Assembly: GCA_002340325.1 (NCBI GenBank)
Contig: DDLV01000121.1
Coordinates: 1 to 64,000 of the forward strand
From: Glaciecola sp. UBA2563
GTDB lineage: Bacteria > Pseudomonadota > Gammaproteobacteria > Enterobacterales > Alteromonadaceae
DNA: 64,000 nt
Direction: 5' to 3'
Of the stretch, positions 26,824-36,424 are shown piece after piece. Positions within the stretch are counted from its first letter, which is position 1. The number at the start of each line of letters is the position of its first letter. A program made the position numbers and the translations under genes. The notes under the pieces were generated by a model. The model saw only the letters and a program-made list of their open reading frames with translations, was not told the origin of the DNA and did not search any database.

Positions 26824-26853
26824 GGAACTTCGTTTTAAGTTAATACGTTCAAT
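26824..26853 (+). promoter_or_regulatory. possible sigma-E-like promoter before pdxH
   Basis: GGAACTT is followed after 16 bases by GTTCAAT. The -35 element matches the sigma-E consensus exactly, but the -10 element is imperfect. AACTT and AAGTT also form a small inverted repeat here (26826-26841). The call is tentative. Confidence 0.35.
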
Positions 26854-26906
26854 AATCACGTCCGACAGAGACGTTAACTGACGTAACAATCTGGTAAAGA
26901 GATACT

Positions 26907-27563
26907 ATGAACGATAAAAACAATCAATCCATGCGGGAGCTGCGCAAAGAATACAATCTTGGCCGTTTGGAAGAAAGCCAGTTAACGTCAGATCCCATAA
27001 GTCTTTTCGAAACTTGGTTCAATGATGCCGTTGAAGCCGGGTTGCCAGATCCAAATGCCATGACAGTCGCTACTGTGGATGAAAATGGCCAACCGTGCCA
27101 ACGTATTGTATTGTTAAAAGGTATCGAAAAAGGATGTTTTTTGTTTTATACAAATCTTGGTTCTCGAAAGGCCAAAGAGTTAAAACAGAACCCAAAGATC
27201 TCCTTACATTTTCCTTGGTTTTTTATGGAGCGTCAGGTCAGGGTGCTAGGGCAAGCCTCATTGTTATCGCGCACAGAAGTGCTATCTTATTTCGTTTCCA
27301 GACCCAAAGCTTCTCAACTGGGCGCTTGGGCGAGTCAACAAAGCCAACCAATTTCCACACGGGAATTGCTGATGACGCAGTTTCATCAAGTAAAAGAGAA
27401 ATTCTCAAAAGGCGAGATACCGTTACCCGATTTCTGGGGCGGGTATCGAGTTGAACCGCATTTAATTGAATTTTGGCAAGGCGGTGAGCACCGTCTTCAC
27501 GATAGAATAGAATACAATAAAGATCCCAGTGGTACATGGCATTTTCAACGTTTAATGCCTTAA
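26907..27563 (+). CDS. pdxH: pyridoxamine 5'-phosphate oxidase
   Basis: FMN enzyme that converts pyridoxine or pyridoxamine phosphate to pyridoxal phosphate. The 218-residue protein begins MRELRKEYNLGRLEES after a short leader and contains RIVLLKGIEKGCFLFYTN, LHFPWFFMERQVRVLG and the C-terminal WGGYRVEPHLIEFWQGG-like block with RLHDRIEY. All are family hallmarks. tatD-like 27570 follows after six bases and is probably cotranscribed. Confidence 0.96.
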   Translation: MNDKNNQSMRELRKEYNLGRLEESQLTSDPISLFETWFNDAVEAGLPDPNAMTVATVDENGQPCQRIVLLKGIEKGCFLFYTNLGSRKAKELKQNPKISLHFPWFFMERQVRVLGQASLLSRTEVLSYFVSRPKASQLGAWASQQSQPISTRELLMTQFHQVKEKFSKGEIPLPDFWGGYRVEPHLIEFWQGGEHRLHDRIEYNKDPSGTWHFQRLMP

Positions 27564-27569
27564 CATTAA

Positions 27570-28352
27570 ATGATTGATAGCCATTGTCATATTGACCTTC
27601 CACCCTTTGATCACGACAGAGCGGATGTAATTCGCGACGCGATTGAAAAAGGAATAGAGAGTATTCTTGTACCGGGATTATTCGCGAAACAGTTTCAAAC
27701 GCTTATTGATTTTAAAACTGACTATCACTATATAGACATTGCGTTTGGCTTCCACCCATATTTTCTGCGACTTGACGGTACAAATAATGTCGAGCGAGAT
27801 ATGCAGATTCTCGAGAATACAATCTCTAAAAACCGGGAACTTGTCTGTGCAATTGGTGAGACCGGGTTGGATGGTGTAATTGAAACGCCAATTACGCAGC
27901 AAATTGCGTATCTTAGCGGGCAATTAGAATTGGCGATGAAATACTCACTGCCAATAATTCTGCATCACCGAAAAAGTCATAATGAGCTAATACGCACAAT
28001 TAAATCATTAAGATATACCGGTGGAGGTGTGATTCATGCATTCTCGGGCAGTGCCGACATTGCAAACACATATATAGATATGGGGTTTAAATTAGGTATC
28101 GGTGGCACGATTACTTATGAGCGCGCAAAGAAAACAATAAATGCCATCTCAATCGTAGGTTTAGAGCATTTATTGCTTGAGACGGATTCACCTGATATGC
28201 CATTAAAAGGCTATCAAGGCCAGCGTAATACACCTTTGAGATTGCCTATTATTGTTGATAACCTGGCTGAAATCTTAGGCGTCACAAGCGATGATGTCAT
28301 TAGCGCAACATCGGCTAATTATCGCTCACTTTTTCACGCTTCAGAGGTTTAA
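27570..28352 (+). CDS. TatD-family metal-dependent hydrolase
   Basis: Putative 3'-5' DNase or related TIM-barrel metallohydrolase of 260 residues. Metal ligands appear in IDSHCHID (HxH), AIGETGLDG (Glu), LHHRKSHNE (His), VIHAFSGS (His) and LLETDSPDMP (Asp). All are conserved, so it should be active. The best match from memory is the YjjV/YcfH branch; I give no symbol. It is six bases after pdxH and ends six bases from the convergent ytjB. Confidence 0.88.
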   Translation: MIDSHCHIDLPPFDHDRADVIRDAIEKGIESILVPGLFAKQFQTLIDFKTDYHYIDIAFGFHPYFLRLDGTNNVERDMQILENTISKNRELVCAIGETGLDGVIETPITQQIAYLSGQLELAMKYSLPIILHHRKSHNELIRTIKSLRYTGGGVIHAFSGSADIANTYIDMGFKLGIGGTITYERAKKTINAISIVGLEHLLLETDSPDMPLKGYQGQRNTPLRLPIIVDNLAEILGVTSDDVISATSANYRSLFHASEV

Positions 28353-28358
28353 AAAACG

Positions 28359-28949
28359 TTAACTTATTTCACTTTCGTCATTAACTAAATGACGGTAGCG
28401 AAACTTGTATACAATACGTGTTGTTAGCGCCGCTATGATAAAGGTCAAAACGACGGTAATGATAGTTTGAATGAGTTGATTGTTGACGTAGGCTCTATGG
28501 TGGCTTGTCACTTGTTCTCTGTCTAGTATGAGCTTTAAATACCCCAGTATTTCTCCGTTTGAACTCGTGATATCTTCTACGAATACAAGTGGGCGATAGG
28601 CAGTCTGGGACACCATTGATACTATAGACGGTGCGGCTTTGGTCTGATGTAGTCGCTGACCATCCGCTGAAAAAATCATAGCAGTCTGCACGAAGTCATC
28701 ATTGGTGATCATGGCAATATATTCATCAAGCGCTTTTTCTTCAGGCGAGACCATTGATGGCGCTATCAGTTTTGATGCTTGGCGGGCTAAACTACGACCA
28801 AGTTGTTCAGATTCAAATTCGTACCACTGGTTTACACTTTGTGATTGCATTTGCCACAGATTTATACTCAATGTTACAACTAACACGATAAGAATAGCAC
28901 TTGATATACGCTTAAAAATGGCGAAGTTTTGTTTGGCTTGAATTTGCAA
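28359..28949 (-). CDS. YtjB/Smp/AhpA family membrane protein
   Basis: The 196-residue protein has an N-terminal helix (about residues 13-30), a periplasmic domain of about 120 residues with FVQTAMIFSADGQRLHQT, and a second helix (about 155-175) with a short basic cytoplasmic tail. This sensor-like layout and its place divergent from serB match Smp/YtjB of Escherichia coli. Its molecular role is not established. Confidence 0.78.
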   Translation of the reverse strand: MQIQAKQNFAIFKRISSAILIVLVVTLSINLWQMQSQSVNQWYEFESEQLGRSLARQASKLIAPSMVSPEEKALDEYIAMITNDDFVQTAMIFSADGQRLHQTKAAPSIVSMVSQTAYRPLVFVEDITSSNGEILGYLKLILDREQVTSHHRAYVNNQLIQTIITVVLTFIIAALTTRIVYKFRYRHLVNDESEIS

Positions 28950-29061
28950 ATTAGTTCAAAGTCCTGTGAAAGTGCGTTAAAAGTCTAGAATCGTCCACTA
29001 TTTGGTTTACAGCAATTTATTATTATGTACCATACCGCAAAAATTACTTTCACTTTTTATT

Positions 29062-30081
29062 ATGCCATCTTCTTATAGTACGGACGCAATAAATCTGAAA
29101 CAACAACAAACTTTATTAAACACGGAATTATCTCTAACAAAACGGCTACCGTTTTTGCTGTCTATCGAGGATGATGAAGTCACTCTGCAGCCATATGAAG
29201 ATAATAATAGTACGAGCAGTGCGACTCAACTAGTGTTGGTTTGCCAATCCGCCAATATTAATTTGATTGCGTCAGTATGTCGGACGCTCCACCTTTCCAA
29301 GATAATCGTTAAAGCACACCCAATGCATCTTTCCCATGGTCAATACGTCTATTTACTTGACCTATTTAATGCGTCTTTTGACAGTGTATTGTTGAATAAA
29401 ATTTCTGAAACGTTCAATGTAGATATTTTTCCGCAGTCATCAATATCGCTGAGCGATGCTGGCGTTTTGATAATGGACATGGACAGTACTGTTATTGCAA
29501 TGGAGTGTATTGATGAAATTGCAGCACTTGCTGGCGTTAAGCAAGAGGTCTCTGATGTCACCGAGCGTGCCATGCGAGGTGAGATAGCGTTTTCTGATTC
29601 TCTATATCACCGCGTTGCATGTTTAAAAGGTGTGAGCGTTAGCGATTTAGAGTCCATTCGAGTAAGGCTACCCTTTAGCCCTAAATTTATGCATACGATG
29701 CGCACGCTAAAGCAACACGGCTGGACACTAGTACTTGCATCGGGCGGGTTTACTTTTTTTGCTGATTACATCAAAGACTTGGCGCAACTTGATTATGCAT
29801 ATTCAAATGTACTAGGTGAAAAGAATGGATGTTTGACAGGTACAGTAGAAGGTGGCGTCGTAGATGCCGAAAGAAAAGCCCAGATCTTGCTGGAAGTTGC
29901 TAATCAGCAGGGTATTTCACTCCATAAAACAATTGCTATCGGCGATGGTGCTAACGATTTAAAAATGTTAAACACCGCAGGATGGTCAATTGCTTACAAA
30001 GCAAAGCCCGCAGTGAAAGTAGAGGCTGACGCAGCCATAAATACGAGTGATTTTGACTCACTTTTATACATGCTTCGATAG
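29062..30081 (+). CDS. serB: phosphoserine phosphatase
   Basis: Last step of serine synthesis. The C-terminal HAD domain shows MDMDSTVIAMECIDEIA (nucleophile Asp), LASGGFTFFADYI and IGDGANDLKML. The N-terminal part (about residues 1-130) is the ACT-like region of long SerB proteins. I start at ATG 29062 (339 residues). A TTG at 29002 would add 20 hydrophobic residues that do not fit the family. No good ribosome-binding site is visible. Confidence 0.94.
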   Translation: MPSSYSTDAINLKQQQTLLNTELSLTKRLPFLLSIEDDEVTLQPYEDNNSTSSATQLVLVCQSANINLIASVCRTLHLSKIIVKAHPMHLSHGQYVYLLDLFNASFDSVLLNKISETFNVDIFPQSSISLSDAGVLIMDMDSTVIAMECIDEIAALAGVKQEVSDVTERAMRGEIAFSDSLYHRVACLKGVSVSDLESIRVRLPFSPKFMHTMRTLKQHGWTLVLASGGFTFFADYIKDLAQLDYAYSNVLGEKNGCLTGTVEGGVVDAERKAQILLEVANQQGISLHKTIAIGDGANDLKMLNTAGWSIAYKAKPAVKVEADAAINTSDFDSLLYMLR

Positions 30082-30115
30082 CGTTACATTAACGTTCAAA
30101 GAATTGTAGAAAGTC

Positions 30116-30598
30116 TCATTGCTGCGCAAATGTCGTTAGCGCATCACCGGCTAACTGGTACCCAATCCATTCACTTTTTGGCTTTGCACCGATGTCTTCA
30201 TAGAAATCGATTGATGGTCTATTCCAGTCCAATACTGACCATTCAAAACGTCCGCATCCTTCTCGCACCGCTTTTGATGCAAGGTATTTCATTAATGCCA
30301 AGCCACCACCTTGTCCTCTATGCGACGGAGTTACGTACAGGTCTTCCAAATAGATTCCTTTTTTACCCAACCAAGTGGAATAATTGTAGAAAAATACTGC
30401 AAAACCAATAGGTGTATTATTGCATTCACATATAATTGCGTTAACTGTCGATTGTCGTGAGAAGATCGATTTTTTTATATCCTCAAGTGTCGCGAACACT
30501 TCATGCTCTGCACGTTCATAACGCGCTAACTCTAGAATAAATCGCAAGATTGTTTCACAGTCGTTAATGTTCGCGTCCCGAATAGCGATTTTGTTCAT
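30116..30598 (-). CDS. GNAT acetyltransferase, diamine/thialysine acetyltransferase-like
   Basis: The 160-residue protein has the acetyl-CoA loop RGQGGGLALMKYLA (about residues 95-108), preceded by GIYLEDLYVTPSHR, and the family block GRFEWSVLDWNRPSIDFYEDIGA. The last block is typical of the SSAT/thialysine group, so a small polyamine or amino acid is the likely substrate. It is convergent with serB and downstream of the PilZ gene on the same strand. Confidence 0.82.
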   Translation of the reverse strand: MNKIAIRDANINDCETILRFILELARYERAEHEVFATLEDIKKSIFSRQSTVNAIICECNNTPIGFAVFFYNYSTWLGKKGIYLEDLYVTPSHRGQGGGLALMKYLASKAVREGCGRFEWSVLDWNRPSIDFYEDIGAKPKSEWIGYQLAGDALTTFAQQ

Positions 30599-30672
30599 AT
30601 TTCACGCCTAAGCCCAAGTTACACCATTATACAAGTGTAAATAAATTAGCAGTAAGTCGCGAAAACCGCTAG

Positions 30673-33132
30673 TTATAGCCTGCCTTTAGGTTGAAAACGA
30701 AACAGTGTTTCGTGTGTGATGTCAGTGAAGAAAAGTGTCGCTGCTATGTCCCACATACGTTCTTCAAAATGTGCAGCTTTGTGGATTGCTTGTTGTGACA
30801 GGTAATGAAGTTCGTGCTCTAGTAATTCTGTGTCAGGTCGCAATGCCTTATTAATCGTGATTGAAAAGGAAAAGAAATGACCGATGTTTCGAGCTTGCTG
30901 TATGAACCCAATTTTTTCTCGCAGTGTGCGTAACTGATAATCCCATTTCGCCGTTATTCTGTCTTTACCTTCAATTGCATTTGGGTCAAAGCAAACAAAA
31001 ATTTCAGCACTCACTGGGCCAGAATCGTTGGACAAAGTACTAACCGTACTCATTATAAAGCCGTCGTTTTCTTTGCTATCAGAAAATAGCCAGTCGACAT
31101 TTACCAATGGAGTGTCCGTAACTCCATCTGAGAGTAATTTATATATGCTGCTCTCTGTGTTATTGGACGTTGCCATTGCGGGACTAAAACCATTGGGTTT
31201 TTTCTCAATATACACACACAACTGAGATGATGTGCGTGCATGCAGATTACGCAGTGCGAGAGACATACCTGGAAGTCGTTCGTCAAACTGCAATGCGCGT
31301 AGCTTATCTATGTTATTTTCAATAAGCTCTTTGAAAAACTGCTTCCTAGTATTTGACGTTTCTTCATCTGCTTGCAAGTGCAAAACAAATTTGTCAGCCT
31401 TTACCCCCCTGACTTTATATTTTACAGCACTGAGGTCATAGCCATTTGCAAGCGCATTTAACTTTGGAAATGTTACCGCGACGTTTGCGTTCATCCGCTT
31501 TGTGAAAGGCTGGTCAAGTTGCAGGCGTAAACCGCTTATTGATATGTCTTCTGTAAAGCCATGAATTTTCATACCTTTAGCCTCAATCACAATCGGTGTT
31601 CTAAAAATGTATCGAGTTTGTCTTCGCAGGTCCTGTTGTTTGTGGCGATACGTATCAATCACCATTGGAAGCTTGTTTCTGGGGTGGCCAAAGTATTTAA
31701 GTAACTTTACATCGGGTTTACAGAGCTGTCTTCTCTGATAGATTGTTTGGATGTCTGCGTTTGTGACATCTGTTACCAACGCAATCCCTTTAATTTTTGC
31801 GACTCGCCCTTTCAATCGTGGTGTTAATGGTTTGTTCGCGCGCGCTACCTGTTTGCTGACGGTATCGGGTAAGGACGTTGGTATATCGGCATTTTTAGGC
31901 TCGACGGATTGCATACAAACATTAAAAATTCGCCAACTAACACGTCTTGCACCATACGCTAAAAAAGTCTCAGCTAGCTTCGGTTGCTCAATGAGTTCGT
32001 GGATGTACGCTGAATAGAAGTAAATTTTCTCCTTATCAATATGGTGGAAACAAAATACAGTCGTTGTTGTATTATCCCTCTTAGGGAGTATTTTAGATAA
32101 CAAGAATCGCGTGCGTTCTGGACTGAACATATATCCCAACATTTGTTGGTATTTTTCATTTAACCAATAGTCTGTAATCCTTTTGGTACAGCCATTAAGC
32201 GTCATGTAGAGAGGCCCTAATTGCCCTTGATTATCTTCACCGAGAAAAACTGGCAAACTTGTATTTGTATTGGCAAAATTCTGTTCATATATTTTGCTGG
32301 ATAACGCCATTTCAATATTATCAAGATTTACTTTGTATCGGCGTTTATATTGTTCAACGAGCGCCGCTATATGATCATTTAGGTATTCGTTTTCAGTTGT
32401 GTCGGTTCTGTACAAATGAATGCATGTTTTAGCACCTTTATCTGATAACCCTAACACTCGGTATTTGCCCCTTTCTTTATTTGCTTTACTGGCTTTTTGC
32501 ATGCCTCTGAAAACGACGTGGACAAAGCTTGCTTCTCGCAAATTGTATAGCGCCTTTGGGTCTTTGAAGCGAATTTTTAAACCACTTACCGAAACATCAA
32601 TAGTGTTTGCATGTGCGCTGGCGCCGTCTTGGAAAAAAAGTTCAACGGCAATTACATAATTGAGTCTCTCTTCTTTTCTAAAAGGGAAGTTCAGAAGCGC
32701 TTGGCACGGGATTGCGTAAGGAGCATTCGCAATATCTATGGCTGATTCATACTGAGGTTCTGTTGGCGCTTTTACCATTGATAAGCGTTTCTGTTCTTTC
32801 TCTACAAAATCTAATATCCCCTCATAAACGCCAAAAGTGTACTCACCATATTTTTTAACTAATTTCTCAAACATGAATATTCCATTTTCATGTAAATAAT
32901 GCTGAGTACCTTCATAGGTGTAAAGTGAACATGGCTGCTCTACTTTTTGTCGCAAGTCGATTGAGCGAACGCAAGGCTTTGCTAGTCGTTTTACCTCCAT
33001 TTTCAGCAAGAATTTCACTTCCTTTGCGACATCTCTAGTGCGTTTGTCAAAGGCACTATTAAACGTCGACTGATTCACCATTGGGGCGAGCGAGTGAATA
33101 ATGTTGCGATAGGGCGTAATGTCTACAGACAT
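30673..33132 (-). CDS. large protein with two PilZ (c-di-GMP-binding) domains
   Basis: The 819-residue protein has two copies of the PilZ signature. The first is RKEER (about residue 152) with DVSVSGL downstream; the second is RRQTR (about residue 500) with DISISGL. Both keep RxxxR and D-x-S-x-x-G, so two c-di-GMP sites are plausible. There is no signal peptide or membrane helix, and the rest is unassigned. Such proteins occur beside radA in several Alteromonadales, as I recall. It is divergent from radA. Partner and output are unknown. Confidence 0.85.
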   Translation of the reverse strand: MSVDITPYRNIIHSLAPMVNQSTFNSAFDKRTRDVAKEVKFLLKMEVKRLAKPCVRSIDLRQKVEQPCSLYTYEGTQHYLHENGIFMFEKLVKKYGEYTFGVYEGILDFVEKEQKRLSMVKAPTEPQYESAIDIANAPYAIPCQALLNFPFRKEERLNYVIAVELFFQDGASAHANTIDVSVSGLKIRFKDPKALYNLREASFVHVVFRGMQKASKANKERGKYRVLGLSDKGAKTCIHLYRTDTTENEYLNDHIAALVEQYKRRYKVNLDNIEMALSSKIYEQNFANTNTSLPVFLGEDNQGQLGPLYMTLNGCTKRITDYWLNEKYQQMLGYMFSPERTRFLLSKILPKRDNTTTTVFCFHHIDKEKIYFYSAYIHELIEQPKLAETFLAYGARRVSWRIFNVCMQSVEPKNADIPTSLPDTVSKQVARANKPLTPRLKGRVAKIKGIALVTDVTNADIQTIYQRRQLCKPDVKLLKYFGHPRNKLPMVIDTYRHKQQDLRRQTRYIFRTPIVIEAKGMKIHGFTEDISISGLRLQLDQPFTKRMNANVAVTFPKLNALANGYDLSAVKYKVRGVKADKFVLHLQADEETSNTRKQFFKELIENNIDKLRALQFDERLPGMSLALRNLHARTSSQLCVYIEKKPNGFSPAMATSNNTESSIYKLLSDGVTDTPLVNVDWLFSDSKENDGFIMSTVSTLSNDSGPVSAEIFVCFDPNAIEGKDRITAKWDYQLRTLREKIGFIQQARNIGHFFSFSITINKALRPDTELLEHELHYLSQQAIHKAAHFEERMWDIAATLFFTDITHETLFRFQPKGRL

Positions 33133-33238
33133 AATTAGGGTTGTTGATAGACTAATTGGTTCTTTGTGTTAACTTGTATTATCGGTTGTTCTTTAAAAAG
33201 CCTTGAATAAATAAATACCAATACCACGGAAAAACTAT

Positions 33239-34603
33239 ATGGCAAAAAGAAAAACAGCATTTGTGTGCAATGATTGCGGCGCAGAGCACGTGCGTTGGCA
33301 GGGGCAATGCAATGATTGTGGCGCATGGAATACACTTTCTGAAATCGTTTTGACGCCAGCATCTGCACATAAATCAAATACATATACTGGTTTTTCCGGA
33401 AAAACAAATGCTAAGGTCGAAGTACTTAAAGATATTGATCTGACCTCATTGCCCCGATTTACTTCAGGGTTTAATGAGCTCGATAGAGTTTTAGGTGGAG
33501 GCATTGTGCCCGGCGCTGCGATGCTGATTGGTGGCTCTCCAGGTGCGGGTAAATCTACACTGCTGTTACAAGTGATGTGTTACCTTGCTGAGCGGAATAA
33601 TGTGTTGTATACCACAGGGGAAGAGTCTTTACAGCAGGTTGCATTACGAGCAAAAAGGCTTAAGTTACCTGACGATAAACTAAAACTGTTAGCAGAAACC
33701 GATGTAGAAACTATCTGTCGTCTTGCGCTCGAACATAAACCCAAGATTATGGTAATTGATTCCATTCAAGTGATGAGCTTGGCCGAAATTTCATCAGCAC
33801 CAGGCGGCGTCTCTCAAGTAAGAGAATGCGCAGCCGCATTAACTCGCTTTGCTAAGCAACATCATATTGCTATGTTTATTGTCGGGCATGTTACTAAAGA
33901 CGGTTCGCTTGCAGGTCCCAAAGTTCTTGAACACTGTATTGATTGTTCGATGATGCTTGAAGGGGAAGCAGATGGAAGATTTAGAACGTTAAGAGGAATA
34001 AAAAACCGCTTTGGTGCTATCAATGAACTCGGAGTCTTTGGAATGACAGAAAATGGCATGCGCGAGGTCTCCAATCCATCTGCGATATTTTTGAATCGGC
34101 AACAAGTGCCGTCATCAGGCAGTATCGTGATGTCGGTATGGGAAGGTACCAGGCCTCTTTTGGTTGAAATTCAGGCGTTGGTGGACAATACCCCGTTAAA
34201 CAATCCACGAAGAGTCGCGGTTGGCCTTGATCAAAATAGACTAGCCATGTTGATTGCGGTTTTAAATCGCCATTGTGGGATCCAAATGCACGATCAAGAT
34301 GTGTTTGTTAACGTGGTGGGCGGTATGAAGGTCTCAGATACCAGCGCTGATGTCGCACTATTATTATCAATGTTATCCAGTTTTAGAAATAAACCGCTAT
34401 CAAGAGGGCTAATCGCATTTGGAGAAGTTGGCTTATCAGGCGAGATAAGGCCTGTGCCTAACGGAGGTGAAAGAATCATTGAGGCAGCTAAGCACGGTTT
34501 CACGCGTGCTATTGCACCGATAGCCAACATGCCAAAACAGCCGGTCGAGGGCATTGAAGTATTGGCAGTCGAAAAGCTTAGTGACGCGCTCGAATTAATC
34601 TGA
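33239..34603 (+). CDS. radA: DNA repair protein RadA
   Basis: RecA-like ATPase/helicase acting in recombination intermediates. The N-terminal zinc finger has CNDCGAEHVRWQGQCNDCG, the Walker A is GGSPGAGKSTLLLQ, and the RadA-specific KNRFGAINELGVF motif is intact. A Lon-like domain ends the protein. Length is 454. Its last nine bases overlap the end of convergent ettA. Confidence 0.97.
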   Translation: MAKRKTAFVCNDCGAEHVRWQGQCNDCGAWNTLSEIVLTPASAHKSNTYTGFSGKTNAKVEVLKDIDLTSLPRFTSGFNELDRVLGGGIVPGAAMLIGGSPGAGKSTLLLQVMCYLAERNNVLYTTGEESLQQVALRAKRLKLPDDKLKLLAETDVETICRLALEHKPKIMVIDSIQVMSLAEISSAPGGVSQVRECAAALTRFAKQHHIAMFIVGHVTKDGSLAGPKVLEHCIDCSMMLEGEADGRFRTLRGIKNRFGAINELGVFGMTENGMREVSNPSAIFLNRQQVPSSGSIVMSVWEGTRPLLVEIQALVDNTPLNNPRRVAVGLDQNRLAMLIAVLNRHCGIQMHDQDVFVNVVGGMKVSDTSADVALLLSMLSSFRNKPLSRGLIAFGEVGLSGEIRPVPNGGERIIEAAKHGFTRAIAPIANMPKQPVEGIEVLAVEKLSDALELI

Positions 34604-36262
34604 AATCTTTTTGTATTTCAGTCGATGGGGCTCTACGACATCCTGCCCGTAAGTGTCTTTTAACCATTTCGCATAGTCAGAGTAGTTACCTTCGAAGAAG
34701 TTGATTTTACCTTCATCGCGGTAGTCTAAAATATGGGTGGCGACTCTGTCTAGGAACCATCTATCGTGTGAAATAACCATTGCGCATCCGGGGAATTCGA
34801 GAAGGGCGTTTTCTAACGCACGAAGTGTTTCTACATCTAAATCATTCGTTGGTTCATCAAGTAAAAGCACATTGCCACCAGCTTTGAGTAGCTTCGCTAA
34901 ATGTACTCGGTTGCGTTCACCGCCTGATAAATCTTTTATGAATTTTTGTTGATCAGTGCCTTTAAAATTGAATCGGCTGCAGTATGCTCTGCTATTGATT
35001 TCAAAATTCCCAATGCGAATGATGTCCTGGTCATCTGAAATTTCTTTATATACCGTTTTGTTGCCATCCATGTGATCTCTAAACTGTTCGACACTCGCGA
35101 TTTGAACCGTGTCACCAAGTGTAATATCGCCAGCATCAGGCTGTTCTGCGCCTGTGAGCATTCTAAACAACGTTGATTTACCGGCACCATTGGGTCCGAT
35201 GATACCAACGATACCGCCCTTGGGCACAGAAAAGTTTAGGTCGTCGAGCAAGACTCGATCACCATATGATTTTTTCAAGCCATGCACATCGATGACTTTA
35301 TCACCCAATCTTTCACCCGGTGGGATAAATAATTCGTTAGTTTCATTGCGTTTCTGATAGTCGGATGTATTCATCTCTTCAAAACGCGTCATGCGCGCTT
35401 TGCTTTTTGCTTGACGCCCTTTTGGATTGGAGCGGACCCATTCCAGCTCTTGCTTAATGGATTTTTGTCGCGCGTTTTCAGCGCGTTCTTCTTGTTCAAG
35501 GCGCTTTTCTTTTTGTTCTAACCAGCTTGAATAATTGCCTTCCCATGGTATGCCTTCACCACGGTCAAGCTCTAAAATCCATCCAGCGACGTTGTCGAGG
35601 AAATACCTGTCGTGGGTGATGGCGACTACTGTACCCTCGTAATCGTGTAAAAACCGTTCAAGCCAAGCCACTGACTCAGCATCTAGATGGTTTGTTGGCT
35701 CATCGAGCAATAACATCTCCGGTTTTTCGAGCAAGAGTTTACACAGTGCTACGCGACGACGCTCACCACCGGAAAGCGTTTTCACATCTGCGTCCCACGG
35801 TGGCAATCTAAGCGCATCAGCTGCGCGCTCAAGTGCATTTTCTAAGTTGTGGCCATCTTTACTTTGAATGATTGCTTCTAACTCGCCTTGTTCTTTTGCC
35901 AGTGCGTCAAAGTCAGCGTCAGGCTCCGCGTAGGCCGCATATACTTGGTCAATTCTGGACAATGCGTTGACCACATCGGCGACAGCTTCCTCAATATTCC
36001 CTCTAACATCCTTAGATTCATCTAACTTTGGCTCCTGTGGCAAATAGCCAATTTTTAACCCTTGCAGTGGACGCGCCTCACCTTCAATCTCTTTGTCTAT
36101 TCCGGCCATTATACGAAGCAGTGTAGATTTTCCGGCGCCATTTAATCCGAGCACGCCAATTTTGGCCCCCGGAAAGAAACTTAAGCTTATGTTTTTAAGA
36201 ATTTGCCTGTTAGGCGGGACGATTTTGCCCACGCGATGCATCGAATATACGTATTGCGCCAT
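34595..36262 (-). CDS. ettA: energy-dependent translational throttle protein EttA (ABC-F)
   Basis: ABC-F ATPase that binds the ribosomal E site and gates initiation by energy status. Two nucleotide-binding domains have Walker A sites GLNGAGKSTLLR and GPNGAGKSTLFR and signatures LSGGERRRVAL and LSGGERNRVHL. The linker between them has the charged QKSIKQELEWVRSNPKGRQ stretch of EttA. Length of 555 matches. It converges on radA with a nine-base overlap of coding ends and is divergent from lpxD. Confidence 0.96.
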   Translation of the reverse strand: MAQYVYSMHRVGKIVPPNRQILKNISLSFFPGAKIGVLGLNGAGKSTLLRIMAGIDKEIEGEARPLQGLKIGYLPQEPKLDESKDVRGNIEEAVADVVNALSRIDQVYAAYAEPDADFDALAKEQGELEAIIQSKDGHNLENALERAADALRLPPWDADVKTLSGGERRRVALCKLLLEKPEMLLLDEPTNHLDAESVAWLERFLHDYEGTVVAITHDRYFLDNVAGWILELDRGEGIPWEGNYSSWLEQKEKRLEQEERAENARQKSIKQELEWVRSNPKGRQAKSKARMTRFEEMNTSDYQKRNETNELFIPPGERLGDKVIDVHGLKKSYGDRVLLDDLNFSVPKGGIVGIIGPNGAGKSTLFRMLTGAEQPDAGDITLGDTVQIASVEQFRDHMDGNKTVYKEISDDQDIIRIGNFEINSRAYCSRFNFKGTDQQKFIKDLSGGERNRVHLAKLLKAGGNVLLLDEPTNDLDVETLRALENALLEFPGCAMVISHDRWFLDRVATHILDYRDEGKINFFEGNYSDYAKWLKDTYGQDVVEPHRLKYKKISD

Positions 36263-36424
36263 AGTTTGTAGTGTTTGCTGCGATGAAAATTTTGATTAGC
36301 GATAGTGTAAATCAGATATGTGAAATTAGTTATAAAAATCTATGCTACTATTCAAATTAAATTGCTACTCGTGTCAGCTCAAAATATAAACAAAGATAAA
36401 CAGACTCTAAATGCTGGAGGAAAA

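Noticed and set aside
36320..36424. Longer start for lpxD (35 extra codons)
   Set aside because: A strong GGAGGA precedes ATG 36425 and the extra residues do not fit LpxD.
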